Assembly: GCA_949592205.1 (NCBI GenBank)
Contig: CATIUR010000005.1
Coordinates: 128,793,277-128,857,276, forward strand
From: Helichrysum umbraculigerum
Taxonomy: Eukaryota; Streptophyta; Magnoliopsida; Asterales; Asteraceae
DNA length: 64,000 bases
Direction of reading: 5' to 3'
A program made the translations under genes and the position numbers. Below the pieces are notes generated by a model. The model searched no databases, was not told the DNA's origin, and saw only the letters and a program-made list of their open reading frames with translations. Positions 11,762-23,690 of the stretch are shown piece after piece. Every line of letters starts with the position of its first letter. Position 1 is the first letter of the stretch.

Positions 11762-12845
11762 GATTTACATGTACACTTGCTATATATACGTGTACACTTT
11801 ATATGCATACATGATTACATTGTTAGGCACTAGGTGCCACACCCGATTTCAATATGCATACATGATTACACTGTTGGGCACGTGGTGCCACACTCGATTA
11901 CTATATGTATTCATGATTACACCCTCAAGCATGAAATGCTACCCCGACTCTTATATGCATACATGATTCTGTTAGGCACATAGTACCACTTTCGATTCTC
12001 ATATATAAACATGATAACCTGATAAGTCGTTGAGTACGTAGTACTGCCTCCAACATCTCCATGAGTTATGAGAACTAGATCTGGCAGTGTGCTACTCCGA
12101 AAAGTAGTACAAACATGGAAACACTTAGGGATTCTATTAGAACTAACCTATCGGATTAGGTCATAAGGTTATAACCACTTTCATATCAACTACACATTGG
12201 TGTCATAAACATATAACCTTACAGCTTTGAAACATAGTTTATAAACTACTTTTGAAATACATACGGCTTATACTTCACGATTTTAACTGACAAACCTATG
12301 AACTCATCAGCTTTATAGCTGACTTATTTTAGTATGTGTTCTCAGGTGCCAGCAGGAATAGGACTACTACAAGCTATGCTAGCTCGAGTCGCATGTTTTC
12401 AAACATTTGGGATTTTCCTTGCGTTGCTTTTGTACTTTCAAAATTATGTATTTGGAAATTAAGTGCGAACTCGCAACATTGTAAACGTTTTATTTTGGAA
12501 ATGTAATAACGATTTTCAAACGTCTCATTTAGAGGTCGGTTGCTATATCTTTGTGCTTTGATTATTGATTAGTCGCACCCCGACCCGAACCGCTTCCGCA
12601 ACCCGAATTTGGGGATGCGATAGTAGGCTTGTTTAGCATTACTCCGCACTTAATTCTATAACAATTCGGTTATTCGGGTGAAAATCAAATATGTATATTT
12701 AAACCCAAATCCGGTCCAAAGAATCGCTTTATAATTCAGGCTCCACCAAAAGTCAGAACCAAATCCAACTTAGCCAAACCCATTTCACCCGAAGTCATTT
12801 GGGTCGGTCAATTTTTTGGGCGAAACCATTTAATGAACACCCCTA

Positions 12846-13289
12846 ACTATTGCTCAGACTAGGTCTGAGAATGTAGCTAAATCTTCCAATGATCCACTAA
12901 TAGATGTTAACACTTCTGGAGGTGGTGAGAATAGCTCTTTACTAAAGGATTTGACGGATACTTGTACCAAGCTATGTGTGGAGGTGGCTAGGCAGGCTGG
13001 TGAGATCAAGAGATTGAATAGGTTGGTTGCCAAGTTGTTGAAAGAGAGATCATTAAGAAAAGCTAAGGCTCAAAAGAAATCTGCTGGTTTGAAGAGGTTG
13101 TATGTTGTTCTTTCCTACTCAAGCTCATCAAGTTCAAGCTCCTCTGAGGAGGATGCTAACAAAGAGAGGGAGAGTCAATATGAGTTTGCTGCTAGGAGTA
13201 CTGGTCATGCAGTTATAACTGAGGAAGAAGCGGACAGATTGATTGCAGAGGATCAGTTGAATGATGATGTACAGATGAATGATGTGGTA
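12846..13289 (+). pseudogene. Sirevirus post-pol ORF, C-terminal part
   Basis: After the hAT target duplication the ORF resumes with a predicted helical basic stretch (KLCVEVARQAGEIKRLNRLV, then KERSLRKAKAQKKS), a run of serines (SYSSSSSSSSSEED) and EEEADRLIAEDQ. This composition matches the C-terminal part of Sirevirus post-pol ORFs as I know them. The ORF is cut at 13289 by LTR B; the base quintet TGGTA (13285-13289) is the candidate 5' target duplication. Confidence 0.8.
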
Positions 13290-14689
13290 TGTAACACCCA
13301 CCAATTTAGGACTTTAATTAGTGCCTAAACTACTTGTAATTACATGTGTTTAGTTTGGTAATATTCTAAATATATGTAACATTTTGGTGTAATTACATAC
13401 ACGCTTACGCGATTTGATTAAATCGTACACTTATGAATCGGACGAGGTCCAACATTATATAATATGGACGTTGGTGACAAACTTTATAAATAATGCGAAA
13501 TTTTCCTAACAAACCTTAATCACTTTAATATATGGTGATAATAGATTGCAATATTACTTATCGTCTAAAAACACTCCGAACGCGACGAAAGGACACGAAA
13601 CGCGCCTAACAAACGAAAATAACTCAAGTTATATTTTATAACATATTATTACACATTTTGATAGAATACTTCAGTTAAAAATGTTTTGGATAAACTTTAA
13701 CCTAAAACGCGGAACAACATTTAATCAATCAAGTGACGTAACGCAAATCGAGGAGCGAGTCCCCAAGCCCGCAAGCGGGTCAGCTCAGACCCGCGGATCC
13801 ATCCCCAACCAGACCCGTGACCCACCTTTCCCCTTTTTACTCCATTTTCTTCTTCACTTTTACACACACACACCATAACCCACACTTCTCTAAATCTCTC
13901 TCTTTCTCCTCTCAAAACCGCAGCCCCAAACCACCAAAAACATCACCAAAAATCGTTCATCATCATCATCAGGAACAAGCACGAGGATCACCATCACGAG
14001 CTCTACCTCTCCATCTTCTTCGTAATTCATTTTGTGGTATGGAAACTTTAAAACTCTTTTAAATTACTTATTAAGCTTCGATTTACATGCTAGAACGTTT
14101 ACTCAACAAGATTATGTCCAAAAATCCGGCCGGAAACCCTTTAAAAATAGAAACCCGCTTGAAAAACGCTGACAGTTCATCTCGTGAGTTGAGATCCCAG
14201 ATCTCGGCCGTCCTGCGAGTCGAACCGAGATCTCGACTCCTGAAGCCAAACTGCGAACCGAACCCACTCACGAGTTGACTTGCGAGTCGACCTGCGAGTT
14301 AACTTGCGAGTTGAATTGCGAGCCGATCCTCGTGCTGCGAACCCAACTCGGTTCGCAGCCTACTGCCTTGCGAGCCGAACTCAGCTCGCACCGCGAACTC
14401 AGTTCGCAACACCATTTCAGTCCGCAGCCAGACTTGGTTAATTTTCCCAATTCTAAATTTTCGATGCGTTTTTAATAAAGCAATATAGTAGAAATAGACC
14501 CCAACCAGGGGCTCTGCCCCTTGGACCCCGCCAGGGGCTGCCGCCCCTTGAACCCCGCTACTAGGGGCGCTGCCCCCGGACCCCCGTCATCCAGGAACTT
14601 GAAATTACATTTTACACTAAGTGTCGAATACTCACATACGACGATACATATAATAATAACACTTGTGGATTATTATTACAAACCGTCAC
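13290..14689 (+). mobile_element. LTR B, left part (Ty3-type long LTR interrupted by E1)
   Basis: It starts TGTAACACCCACC at 13290. The first ~100 bp is the reverse complement of the end of LTR A. It includes a CT/CA-rich leader-like zone (13810-13990), a GCGAG repeat zone and a GC-rich module (14500-14590). It is cut by E1 at GTCAC (14685-14689) and continues at 40889, for a total of about 2.48 kb. Confidence 0.85.
14170..14425. repeat. GCGAGTTGAC / GCGAACTCAG degenerate minisatellite in LTR B
   Basis: Many close variants of TTGCGAGTTGA, TGCGAACCGA and CTCAGTTCGCA occur in both polarities, so the tract can fold extensively. It occupies the position that the GCGACAT tract holds in the related solo LTRs. 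Confidence 0.75.
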
Positions 14690-16244
14690 TGATGTGTGTT
14701 AAAGTATAGGCAATTATAATCACAAGTTTTAAATTAAGGAAACACTAAATAATACTATCACACAATTCAGGCAAGATTGACCCGTTCATGTAATATAGCT
14801 TAATAAGTAAGTCCAAATTCGAACACAAGGAACACAAGAAACGTGATTCTTATTTATAACTAATTATCTATTTATTTCTAATTACAAATATTTACAATTA
14901 TAATACAAATGAATAAAGGATCCAATTTACAATAATCTACAAGATAAGGGGGACGTTTTAGTTCCGAACGAACATATTTATATTTATATTTTGATACAGA
15001 TTCTAATAGATAAGTTTCAGGAACAACTTAATAATACTCAGATGGATAGAAGATTATAATTATTCAAACTATTATTTATTAAACTTATTATATGTATTTA
15101 TGTCTATTTGCTTTGTTGGCTATTATTACTGGTGAATTACTAATGTAGAAAATTTCTTAAGGTTAAGCTAATCTTCATCATAGCAATACAATCATAAGGT
15201 TATGCAAAGTATCACTAATTAATAAGATCTATCATCAGTTTATTAATACAATTTCTAAGGTTAGGCTTGAATCACAATATTACTTTATATTAATGAATCA
15301 TTCTTCGTCTATCTCATAAGGTTAAGATCAAGACATAAACACAATCACTTAATTTATATAAACTTAATATGGTCATCCTCGTTTAATATAAATCAGTCTA
15401 ACTATGTCAAGAACAATCATCAATATATCATAATAAAGACAATTCTTGTATAATAAACATTCAATAATATAGTTCCAACATAAACATATAATTCATATAA
15501 TAAACTCAATAAACATTCATTCAAATAACTATAACGAAAACCTAATTAACAAGTAATTCAAATAAACAATATCCATAAATTAACTCAATAAGGTAATTAA
15601 TGTTACAAGGATAAAGAAACCGAACCAATTGTCGAACTAGCTTCTCCTAGGGTTAAAAACCTTCAAACCCTAGCTCCTTGACCTCCAAAATCGCACCTTA
15701 AGTCGACCTTAAACCCTAATAATCGGTTTTGTATTCTAAGAATCGTATATCAAAAATCTAAACTTAAGCCTCTATTTATATTTTTTCTGGCCGACCTTCC
15801 AACCGCCGGTTGGAACCTCCAACCGCCGGTTGGGCTCTTTGAATCCTGGTCCAACTCCACGTGTCTCCACCGCCTTACAACCCTAATACACCAACCGCCG
15901 GTTGGACTTCAATTCCAAAATGTTCCAAAAACGGGTTTGGGCTTCACTTTGGACTCTCTTAACTTCATATACGGCTTTAACTTCTTTCTTGGCCCAATTC
16001 ATCATTTTAACACTTTTAGTCTTCAATTCTTCAAGGTTTAAAATCCTTTTTCTTCATTTCTTCATTTTCTTCAGTTTCTTTCAGTTTCGGATTCGTTCTT
16101 GTTCCTTTTTCTTCAATCTTCAATTAAAATACATCTCTGCAAATATTAACAAAATAAGTATCTAAAATCATATAAATGCACTAAAATGTATATAAATATA
16201 GGGATAAATTACTATAAAATATACTATCTATTTGATGCTTATCA
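14690..16244 (-). repeat. E1 LTR1 (3' LTR in element orientation)
   Basis: 1,555 bp. It matches 22644-23690 joined to 40396-40883. The minus-strand promoter lies near 15773-15905. The terminal TGAT...ATCA is a 4-bp inverted repeat. Confidence 0.9.
15773..15905 (-). promoter_or_regulatory. E1 LTR promoter: palindromes upstream of TATA box
   Basis: On the minus strand TATAAATA lies at 15780-15773. Eighteen bases upstream is CCAACCGCCGGTTGG (15799-15813), a perfect 7+1+7 palindrome, repeated at 15819-15833 and 15891-15905. LTR2 has the TATA at 40432-40439 and palindromes at 40458-40472 and, degenerate, at 40530-40544. One 20-bp unit differs in number between the two LTRs. A promoter role is inferred from position only. 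Confidence 0.7.
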
Positions 16245-16262
16245 AATATCCCCACACTTAAG
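16245..16262 (-). promoter_or_regulatory. E1 polypurine tract
   Basis: Read on the minus strand it is CTTAAGTGTGGGGATATT directly abutting the 3' LTR. The downstream signature CTTGGGGACAAGCAG (16271-16285, complement) resembles the CTTGAGGACAAG motif I know from the 3' ends of Athila-type elements. Confidence 0.8.
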
Positions 16263-16630
16263 TTCTGCTTGTCCCCAAGTAGAATACTGAATAAAATTTA
16301 AAATAAGCATCAAACTAATATTTAAGAATCAGAATACCAATACTAAAAATCTGTTTCATAAATTAAAAATTTAAACAATTTAATTAACATGGATAACTAT
16401 AATGTATAAATAAAATTGTTATTATTTGTGTAATATATAGCTCATGAATAATTACTAATATATTTGTCCACTTTAAACAATCTATATTCATATTTTTGAA
16501 TATATCTTTATTGTTAGTATGAATATTACTTATGATTTCAATATATGATATACTCTTAAACTTAACCATGCAATTTTCTTTTATATTCCCAATAAATATA
16601 TGAAATACATTTTTAAGAATAAAGACATTG

Positions 16631-16833
16631 GTGACAAGTCTGCATTTTCATGCAACAGAGCGACATAACTTGATTCAGGTTTAAGCAAAACCAGGCTTGG
16701 TCAAACCATTTTGGCGACCTTTTTAGGTATCTTTTATTTTTAAGACTTTTCAAGTACTTTTGACTTACGTTTGCTTAAGTTTTAAGTATATATTAATAGA
16801 GACCAGGTCTATACTTTCGTATAACAGAGGAAA
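16631..16833 (-). other. Two copies of a structured repeat (5-bp stem, GAAA loop) in the E1 3' region
   Basis: In the sense (minus) orientation each copy reads YTCTGTT, a 5-bp stem, a 4-nt loop, the stem complement, then GACYTGKTC. Copy 1 (hairpin 16641-16654) has stem TGCAT/ATGCA with loop GAAA. Copy 2 (16810-16823) has stem TATAC/GTATA with loop GAAA. A degenerate middle copy seems to be missing near 16710-16730. Related copies with different but still paired stems occur in E2 at 25667-25886. Confidence 0.65.
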
Positions 16834-17228
16834 CCATCAATTCATACCCCCAAATGTATTCACATAAGTAAAAAGATATAAAATTATTGCATAATAAATT
16901 TAAAAATTAAGACTTTTATGTCATACATCATATTATGTATCATAAAATAATAAACAAGTTATTTTATTATTTTATTAAAATTCAGAAATCTTCATATAGA
17001 TTGCCTATTAGTACATCATATCACATAACTATATATCACTTATTATTAAGTAGCTTACATTATATATACAAAACAGTTAATCCATATTAAAGTCTAAACT
17101 TTTAAATACAAAATAAAACTTTTAACAAAAGTATTCTAACTAATAAATACTTAGTTATTCACTTAAAAATTTTAAAAGACAATAGAAACTTAAATGATTA
17201 ATTAAAGAAATTCTTTTTTTACGAACCC

Positions 17229-17266
17229 TATCCCCACACTTAAATTATACAATGCCCTCATTGTAT
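17229..17266 (-). other. Internal polypurine-like site next to a conserved hairpin (E1)
   Basis: On the minus strand a hairpin (17266-17247) with stem ATACAATG/CATTGTAT and loop AGGG is followed by TTAAGTGTGGGGATA (17243-17229), which resembles the real polypurine tract at 16245-16262. The same pair is present in E2 at 26330-26367. Confidence 0.6.
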
Positions 17267-17691
17267 GAAAATTGATAAACAAAAGTGAGTAAGGGAAAGA
17301 AAAATAGAACAGAAAAACTCCCCTGACTGAAATTATAAATTTCATCATCGGCTAAGAAAAATCTGCTTGGTTGGTTCCTTCATCTCTTGAATAAAAATAT
17401 ACAACATCCACACTTTTGTAGTTAATCACGATTGCATTTAGCAAATGCAATAAGCCTTTAAACCCCTCGGTATCCCGAGTAGACGAGTTATAGTCTCGTG
17501 AGGGTTTCCAGGGAACATACCCACAAAGTTCATTAATAAATAAGTAAGAACTTTATAAATAAAGTGCTGAACTTACTGCCAGTCTAATGCTATCAAAAAT
17601 AAACAACCATATTAGCATAATAATAATAATAAGTGTGAAAAGTAAAAATAAGTACAGTCATCCCAAATGTATCAAATGTATCAAACATAAT

Positions 17692-19054
17692 CTAATCATC
17701 ATCTGAATCCTCCTGCCCTGGCTGTCTCGACGGTCCAGCTCCATCATCAACTATAGAAACATACGGTTGGAACTCAATAGACCTATCTCGCAACAGCTGC
17801 TGCAATAATCCAAGCTGATAATCAGATCTACGAAAACTCTCTCTCTCAAACCTATCAAACCTCTGCTCCATCCTTGCAAATCTCCGATCAATCGTATCAA
17901 ATCTCCTACCATGTCCTATCTCAATCCTCTCCAGTCTCTTATGAATATCATCTAACATATCACCCCGACCACGACCTCTACCACGTCCTCTGCCTCTACC
18001 TGCTGGCAGATCAAACTCTGGTGCTGGTATCTCCGGTACTGGTGGTGGTGGAACAGGTGGTCCTCTCAATCTCGCTCTCTGTACAGGCTGCTGTCCAGGG
18101 GCAACCTCAGGCGTCCACAACAAAACCCCCTCCTGTACACCCTCCTTAAGAATCCCTAACTCAATCAACTTGTCCTCGCCTAGCAAGGACATCCCAGGTG
18201 TAACCGGTGTACAAGTCAAAAAATCTGCAGCTCCCATCTGATAATACTGAGTTATCCTAGTAACATACTGCCCTCCATATAAACTACTGGTAAGCCTGTG
18301 CCCCGTCGCTCCGGCAGTCATCCAATGAACTAATCTCCAGGGAACATTGAGCAGCGTCCCCTGAATCATAGTATGCAAATAAAAGAAATCGGGCTGATAG
18401 ACCTTCTCAGGTCCAGTATGCCTACCACAGATAGAAAATGATAACAACCTATGCAAAAGTCTATGAACCGGGCTCCTCATGTGTATATCCGAAGGTGCGC
18501 TCTCCCCATAATCAACAATAGCTAGCTGTCTCCAATACTCAGCTATACCATACCTGCAGTCAAATGATCTCCAAAATAATGGTTGTGGAGCTCATCTAGT
18601 GTATAGAGCCCCACAGCTACTCCAAACTCAATCAAACTCATGGACCTAGGCTGACCTCCTAAATAAAAAGAAATCGAAGACTGGTCAAACTGTCTAGAGG
18701 CAGCATCAAGCCTAAGGGTCGTATAAAGCTCAATAACAAGCTCTCTATAAATAATCTCCCGAATCTGAAATAATCTAACCCAAGCCAGAGAAACAAAACC
18801 AACATCACCTGACGGTAAAAGATAACTCTGAGTCATCAGTCTCCTCAGAGTAGCATCCCCAGTCTCACCCTCTCGGCGAGGATCTATAACTCTCTCCATA
18901 ACCGACCAATCTAACACATCCGGTGTCTCTACCGGCTGAGCAATATGCTCCAGTAATCCATCAGCAAACTCTGCTCCAGTAATCGTAGATAAGGATGTAG
19001 TTGGAAATCCTCTCTATCTAATAATGCACGTCCTCTCTGTCTCCTGGTAGACAT
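17692..19054 (-). pseudogene. E1 ORF-B: ATHILA ORF1-like protein, two frameshifts
   Basis: The start is taken at 19054 (MSTRRQRGR), matching the E2 start MSSRRARGG. Reading continues to 17692 with frame changes near 18980 and near 18545, about 450 residues in all. Domains in order: a globular helical region with VGFVSLAWVRLFQIREIIYR, QPRSMSLIEFGVAVGLY and HRLLHRLLSFSICGR.TGPEKV, which I associate with the ATHILA ORF1 family (Pfam PF03078, from memory); a Pro-rich linker (VPPPPVPEIPAPE); a GRGRGRGRGRGRG basic stretch of nucleic-acid-binding character; a probable coiled coil (HKRLERIE...RFDTIDRRFARMEQRFDRFE); and an acidic C-terminus (EDSDDD). It resembles a gag-like RNA-binding protein in layout, but its function is unknown. 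Confidence 0.75.
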
Positions 19055-20958
19055 GTCTGCAATATCAACTTAAACATTGTATCAGTTTAACAGAATATCG
19101 GCTGCATGAATTTGCTGGAAATATTGTCCAACCGCCGGTGGAATACCCCAACTGCCGGTTGGTCAAATTTCATGCAGGCAGCATTTCGGCTTAATATACG
19201 ATAGCCACCTGTTTTATTTCCAAATCTTATAAATGATATTCCTAATATAACGAAGTCAAATAATGAAGCTTATTAACTTTTAATACTATTCAATCTTAAA
19301 ATTCTAAATTTTTATAAATGTTTGTTATCTCGAAAATAATATCGAATCTTTATAATAAAATTCAACACATTTTATAGTTAAAACTATGTCAAATTCAATA
19401 ATGTCATTTGTAACATATTCGCATAATATCGAATCTAAACTTTTATGTAATAACGTTTTTATTTCAAAAATATTATCAAAATTTTGAATAATAATTTCGT
19501 ATAAAAATTTAATATGTTTATAATTTGAAAATAATGATGATTTTTGTAACATTATTTCGAAAAAATATTGAGTCTAAAAAGTTTGTAAATTTTTTTAAAT
19601 AAAATTAATTCAAATTCACGTTATATATATAACTCGAATTTTTGTTTAAAAATTTTATTGAATCAAAAATGTAACGGTTTTATTTTTAAAATGTACCAAA
19701 TTCGATATAAGTGTGATTAACTAATTTTTAATGTAATCAAAGTCTAACCGCTAATCGATTCGATCCGCAACAATCCGCAAACAAACCTCAAACCGCAAAA
19801 TCATAACCTAACTAACCTAAACTAGTTTCTAAGCATTCCTAATCATCTAAACTAGCAAAATACTCGCAATCAATCTAAAAACCGCAATCAAACATAATCA
19901 AAGTATATTTTCAGATTTAAACAAAAACGAGTTTTAGATGATACCTTTGGTGATATAAATCACTAAAACGCAATGCACTGATGATGATGTGATGATTTCC
20001 GGTCGAAATGCAAATATCCGAGCGTATGTGTGTGTTTGTGTGTGGTGTTTTTGGTGTGTGACCCGAACAGACCGAGGTCTGTTGGGGTTTTGATCGAAAA
20101 AGTATCCAATCACCGGTTGGGATTTCCAACCGCCGGTTGGCTTGAACAGGCCCAGTTCTTTTGAATTCGGCCCATTTAAATTATTGGGCTTTAAATCAAA
20201 TTTAGCCCGTCATAATTTCGGTATGTATAATTTTTATGTTTTTAGAAATATATGAACTTAAGTTGCGTAATACATGATAACAATTTTCTGTTTATTTACA
20301 AAATATCTTTAAATCATAATCTATGTGCATTTTAAAAATTATTTTAAAACTTTGAATAATAAATGGATAAAAAGACTTATCGTTTTAATAGTTTGTACTT
20401 TTTAATATAAATTCCTGTAATGCTGTTAGTTGTGACAAATAATGGATATAATAAATCTTACCTTGGTATACATAGATGTTTCAATCGGTGATTGCGTCGA
20501 CTCATCTACCGTTTGGAAATTCAATTGTCGACTTTATCGAATTCCAACTATTGTTTCAATCTTTTTGTCACCAAAAATATTATATTAATATATCTGCAAT
20601 CTTGTAAACAATGTTAAGCATAATTTCAAAACTTATTATTTAATCTCTCCTTTAAGTAATTTATGAATTTAATTTTCATCACTATTGCAACTCGTGTAAA
20701 AATTAATTCTAAATACTTAAAATTTCTAACATTTGTGTAGCTAATACAAATAAAGATGAGATAATCATATAATTCTGAAAACAGTAAACTCTATATTAAT
20801 CAATTATGAAACTGAAAACAGTAAACTTAAATATCCAAATAACATTCAAATCCTAAACAATTATTAAACTAAAACAAGAAAAATAGAAAGAATTTAACTA
20901 GTTATTAAAAACGGAGAGGTTGTAAATGATCTTCAGAAATGATATTAGATGTTCAAGC
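19055..20958 (-). other. E1 gap between ORF-A and ORF-B with LTR-type palindromes
   Basis: AT-rich and non-coding. It holds copies of the LTR promoter palindrome: CCAACCGCCGGTTGG at 20126-20140 with a variant at 20106-20120, and variants at 19128-19141 and 19148-19162. On the minus strand the 20140-19930 segment continues into a CA/ATCATC-rich stretch ending in a CCAAAGGTATC splice-donor-like word near 19944, the look of a 5' leader. It could be an internal promoter and leader for ORF-B; this is inference. Confidence 0.45.
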
Positions 20959-22197
20959 CTAATTCCCACTAACAGGTCTTCCAAAGTTCTCAGGATAAAT
21001 TCTTCGAAAGTGCAAATAGATCTTATTCGTTATCTCGGGTATTGGCGAGGCATATTCAGAGAAACTCTCATGATGAATCCTTTCAGCATCTTCTACTTCT
21101 ATGAGTGTGTCAGCTACTCTTTTGACCTTCTTAGCTATTCTTCCATCTTTATCAGTAACCATGTAATCATCTTCAACCTTTATTTCTCGTTCCATATGAT
21201 TATGTCTTAATGAATCCAATAACCCATAGAAACCTAAATGTATATCATGATAATCATATGTGTTGTAGGTTCTAACTGCCTTTCCTATGTCCTTTAAGAT
21301 TCTCCTATAGTATCCTTCTTGATGCTCCGTTGTTATCCCAAAATACCTAAAAGTATCTACTAACTGATAATAAACTTCAGATAACCCTAAATGAAAAAGG
21401 TTATTTCTCTGATTGTAATGAACTCCATTGTAAGCTAGCTGCAACTCCATTTTAGCATAAGTGACCAAGTTTGCCATTGGTTCGTCAGAAAAGTACTCAG
21501 GAATTATACGTGTTCTTTCGTCCCATTCTCCATAGTAAAATTCGTCAACAATCTCTTGAACATAAAAGTCAACCGTATAATCAATGAAGAATCTTCCAGA
21601 ACCAATATGCTCTCTAGCCTTTATCGAATTGAAGAAATCTTGAAAGTTTTCAAGTAAACATATGTCAGCCATATTACTTAAGTTTCCAGTGGCATGCTCT
21701 ATTATCTCCTTAAGCTCTCTTAACATTTCTCGTTGTTTATAAGAATAAGGAAACAAAGACTTCTCAAATGTTTCATGCACATATGTATACTTTAACAGTT
21801 GCTCTTCACAAAACGTTGGATCTACCATCTCATGCTCGCTCACAATATCATACTTCAGCTCATTCACATAGTTTATGAAATCATCTATATCTCTAGTCTC
21901 ATTGGATATAACCCAAGCAGTAAATTGTTCCTCCATTTTCTTAATCAACTCTTTCTGATAATCAGTATACTCTAAAGTAGATTTGTGTATAATCTCCATA
22001 ATAAATCTAAGTTCATCTTCATGGCAGTCTAAGTAATGAAACATATTTTCCTTAGTTGAAACTACAGGAGGTTGTTCATAGTCTTCTTCTCCATTAGTTA
22101 GCTTGATTTTCTTGTTTGGTTCAAAAGAATGGTAATCTACTTCTATATCTTTGAAATCCATATTTTCACTTTCAAAGTCCATTTGCATCGACTCCAT
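20959..22197 (-). CDS. E1 ORF-A: unrecognised 412-residue helical protein, intact
   Basis: An uninterrupted 412-codon frame sits 420 nt downstream of the primer site, where gag would normally be. I do not recognise a gag major homology region, zinc knuckle, protease or RT. The protein is acidic and helix-rich. A possible nuclear signal (NKKIKL) is at about residues 28-33. Motifs conserved with E2 ORF-A (37254-38465) at almost identical positions are YTDYQKELI (77-85), FPYSYKQ (149-155), LSEVYYQLVDTFRYFG (272-287), MEREIKV (335-341) and a C-terminal IYP near 400. Low overall identity but strict co-linearity argues for a real, constrained protein family. Alternatives are a highly diverged gag or a domesticated host-derived gene. 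Its intactness in an element 1-2 percent diverged between LTRs is notable. Confidence 0.75.
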   Translation of the reverse strand: MESMQMDFESENMDFKDIEVDYHSFEPNKKIKLTNGEEDYEQPPVVSTKENMFHYLDCHEDELRFIMEIIHKSTLEYTDYQKELIKKMEEQFTAWVISNETRDIDDFINYVNELKYDIVSEHEMVDPTFCEEQLLKYTYVHETFEKSLFPYSYKQREMLRELKEIIEHATGNLSNMADICLLENFQDFFNSIKAREHIGSGRFFIDYTVDFYVQEIVDEFYYGEWDERTRIIPEYFSDEPMANLVTYAKMELQLAYNGVHYNQRNNLFHLGLSEVYYQLVDTFRYFGITTEHQEGYYRRILKDIGKAVRTYNTYDYHDIHLGFYGLLDSLRHNHMEREIKVEDDYMVTDKDGRIAKKVKRVADTLIEVEDAERIHHESFSEYASPIPEITNKIYLHFRRIYPENFGRPVSGN

Positions 22198-22643
22198 TCT
22201 AATAACAGCTAAATTTTTCTGTGCACAAAGAATAGCACATAGTTCAGATTACTTATCTAATCCTATTTTATCTAAGGTAACTTATTATACATATTTTAAT
22301 TTAATTTCTTTTACATTGCTAGTCAAAAGATCTCGGTAGCTCCATTGATAGTATAAAAAACCGGAGAAACAGGTCAACGCGAAGCTTATTAAAAACCTAT
22401 TTCTTTCGAGAAGCACCTTACCTCTTATGTGATAAATCAATGAGGTAGGGCTTTTACTCTACTTATACCTTTGTTTTTGTCAGTATTCTCAATGGGTGAG
22501 CCGATATTTCTTATTGATTTTGCAAAGTATCAGAAATAAAAATTATACAAGTTAAATAATTAGTTTAATTAAAATACACCGCTCCCCCGGTAAAGTAAGA
22601 GTTCAACCGGTTAAGTGTTCCCCGGCAGCGGCGCCAAAAAACT
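22198..22643 (-). promoter_or_regulatory. E1 leader and tRNA-Asp-type primer site (22618-22636)
   Basis: On the minus strand TGGCGCCGCTGCCGGGGAA (22636-22618) follows the 5' LTR end by 7 nt. It pairs with the 3' end of plant tRNA-Asp (CCCCGGCAACGGCGCCA) with one mismatch. This primer is characteristic of Athila-type elements. The 420-nt leader has no ORF. Confidence 0.85.
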
Positions 22644-23690
22644 TGATGTGTGTTAAAGTATAGGCAATTATAATCACAAGTTTTAAATTAAGGAAATACT
22701 AAATAATACTATCACACAATTCAGGTAAGATTGACCCGTTCATGTAATATAGCTTAATAAGTAAGTCCAAATTCGAACACAAGGAACACAAGAAACGTGA
22801 TTTTTATTTATAACTAATTATCTATTTATTTCTAACTACAAATATTTACAACTATAATACAAATGAATAAAGGATCCAATTTAGAATAATCTACAACATA
22901 AGGGGGACGTTTTAGTTTCGAACGAATATATTTATATTTATATTTTGATACATATTCTAATAGATAAGTTTCAGGAACATCTTAATAATACTCAGATGGA
23001 TAGAAGATTATAATTATTCAAACTATTATTTATTAAACTTATTATATGTATTTATGTCTATTTGCTTTGTTGGCTATTATTACTGGTGAATTACTAATGT
23101 AGAAAATTACTTAAGGTTAAACTAATCTTCATCATAGCAATACAATCATAAGGTTACGCAAAGTATCACTAATTAATAAGATCTATCATCAGTTTATTAA
23201 TACAATTTCTAAGGTTAGGCTTGAATCACAATATTACTTTATATTAATGAATCATTCTTCGTCTATCGCATAAGGTTAAGATCAAGACATAAACACAATC
23301 ACTTAATTTATATAAACTTAATATGGTCATCCTCGTTTAATATAAATCAGTCTAACTATGTCAAGAACAATCATCAATATATCATAATAAAGACAATTCT
23401 TGTATAATAAACATTCAATAATATAGTTCCAACATAAACATATAATTCATATAATAAACTCAATAAACATTCATTCAAATAACTATAACGAAAACCTAAT
23501 TAACAAGTAATTCAAATAAACAATATGCATAAATTAACTCAATAAGGTTATTAAAGTTACAAGGATAAAGAAACCGAACCAATTGTCGAACTAGCTTCTC
23601 CTAGGGTTAAAAACCTTCAAACCCTAGCTCCTTGACCTCCAAAATTGCACCTTAAGTCGACCTTAAACCCTAATAATCGGTTTTGTATTC
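22644..23690 (-). repeat. E1 LTR2, left part
   Basis: It starts TGATGTGTG and follows LTR1 closely until TATTC at 23686-23690, where E2 interrupts. It resumes at 40396 after the second TATTC. Confidence 0.9.

Larger units (their letters stand above)
9394..12622 (+). mobile_element. Solo long Ty3-type LTR nested in the hAT element, TSD GTAGG
   Basis: The LTR starts TGTGACACCC at 9394 and ends with a mutated terminus GGATGCGATA at 12622. It is flanked by GTAGG at 9389-9393 and 12623-12627. It is an inverted relative of the 4392-7646 LTR: both share the GCGACAT tract, the GC-rich module, and the HSYTKHTH/ATCATCATC-rich leader region in opposite orientation. No internal domain is present. It is duplicated at 53402-56172. 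Confidence 0.88.
8506..12845. mobile_element. Non-autonomous hAT element, 8-bp TSD ACTATTGC, split by a solo LTR
   Basis: Terminal inverted repeats are TAGGGGTGTACGTTC at 8506 and, read inward from the right end, TAGGGGTGTTCATT. Both sides are flanked by the 8-bp duplication ACTATTGC (8498-8505 and 12846-12853), which is typical of hAT transposons. Subterminal sequence is rich in CGGTTTGGTT-like words, also usual for hAT. After removing the nested solo LTR (9394-12622) and one GTAGG copy, the element is about 1.1 kb and has no transposase ORF. The same element with the same TSD is in the duplicated block from 52514. Confidence 0.88.

Noticed and set aside
11491..11966. Several overlapping ORFs encoding CYFRARCATSG-like repeats
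   Set aside because: They are translations of the 20-bp minisatellite; copy number differs in the duplicate and no start or codon constraint is visible.
17874..18149. Plus-strand ORFs opposite E1 and E2 ORF-B
   Set aside because: Antisense shadows of the Gly/Arg- and Pro-rich coding region; no homologous frame is kept between E1 and E2.
20926..21210. Plus-strand ORF with hydrophobic segments opposite E1 ORF-A
   Set aside because: Antisense shadow of ORF-A; not conserved in E2.
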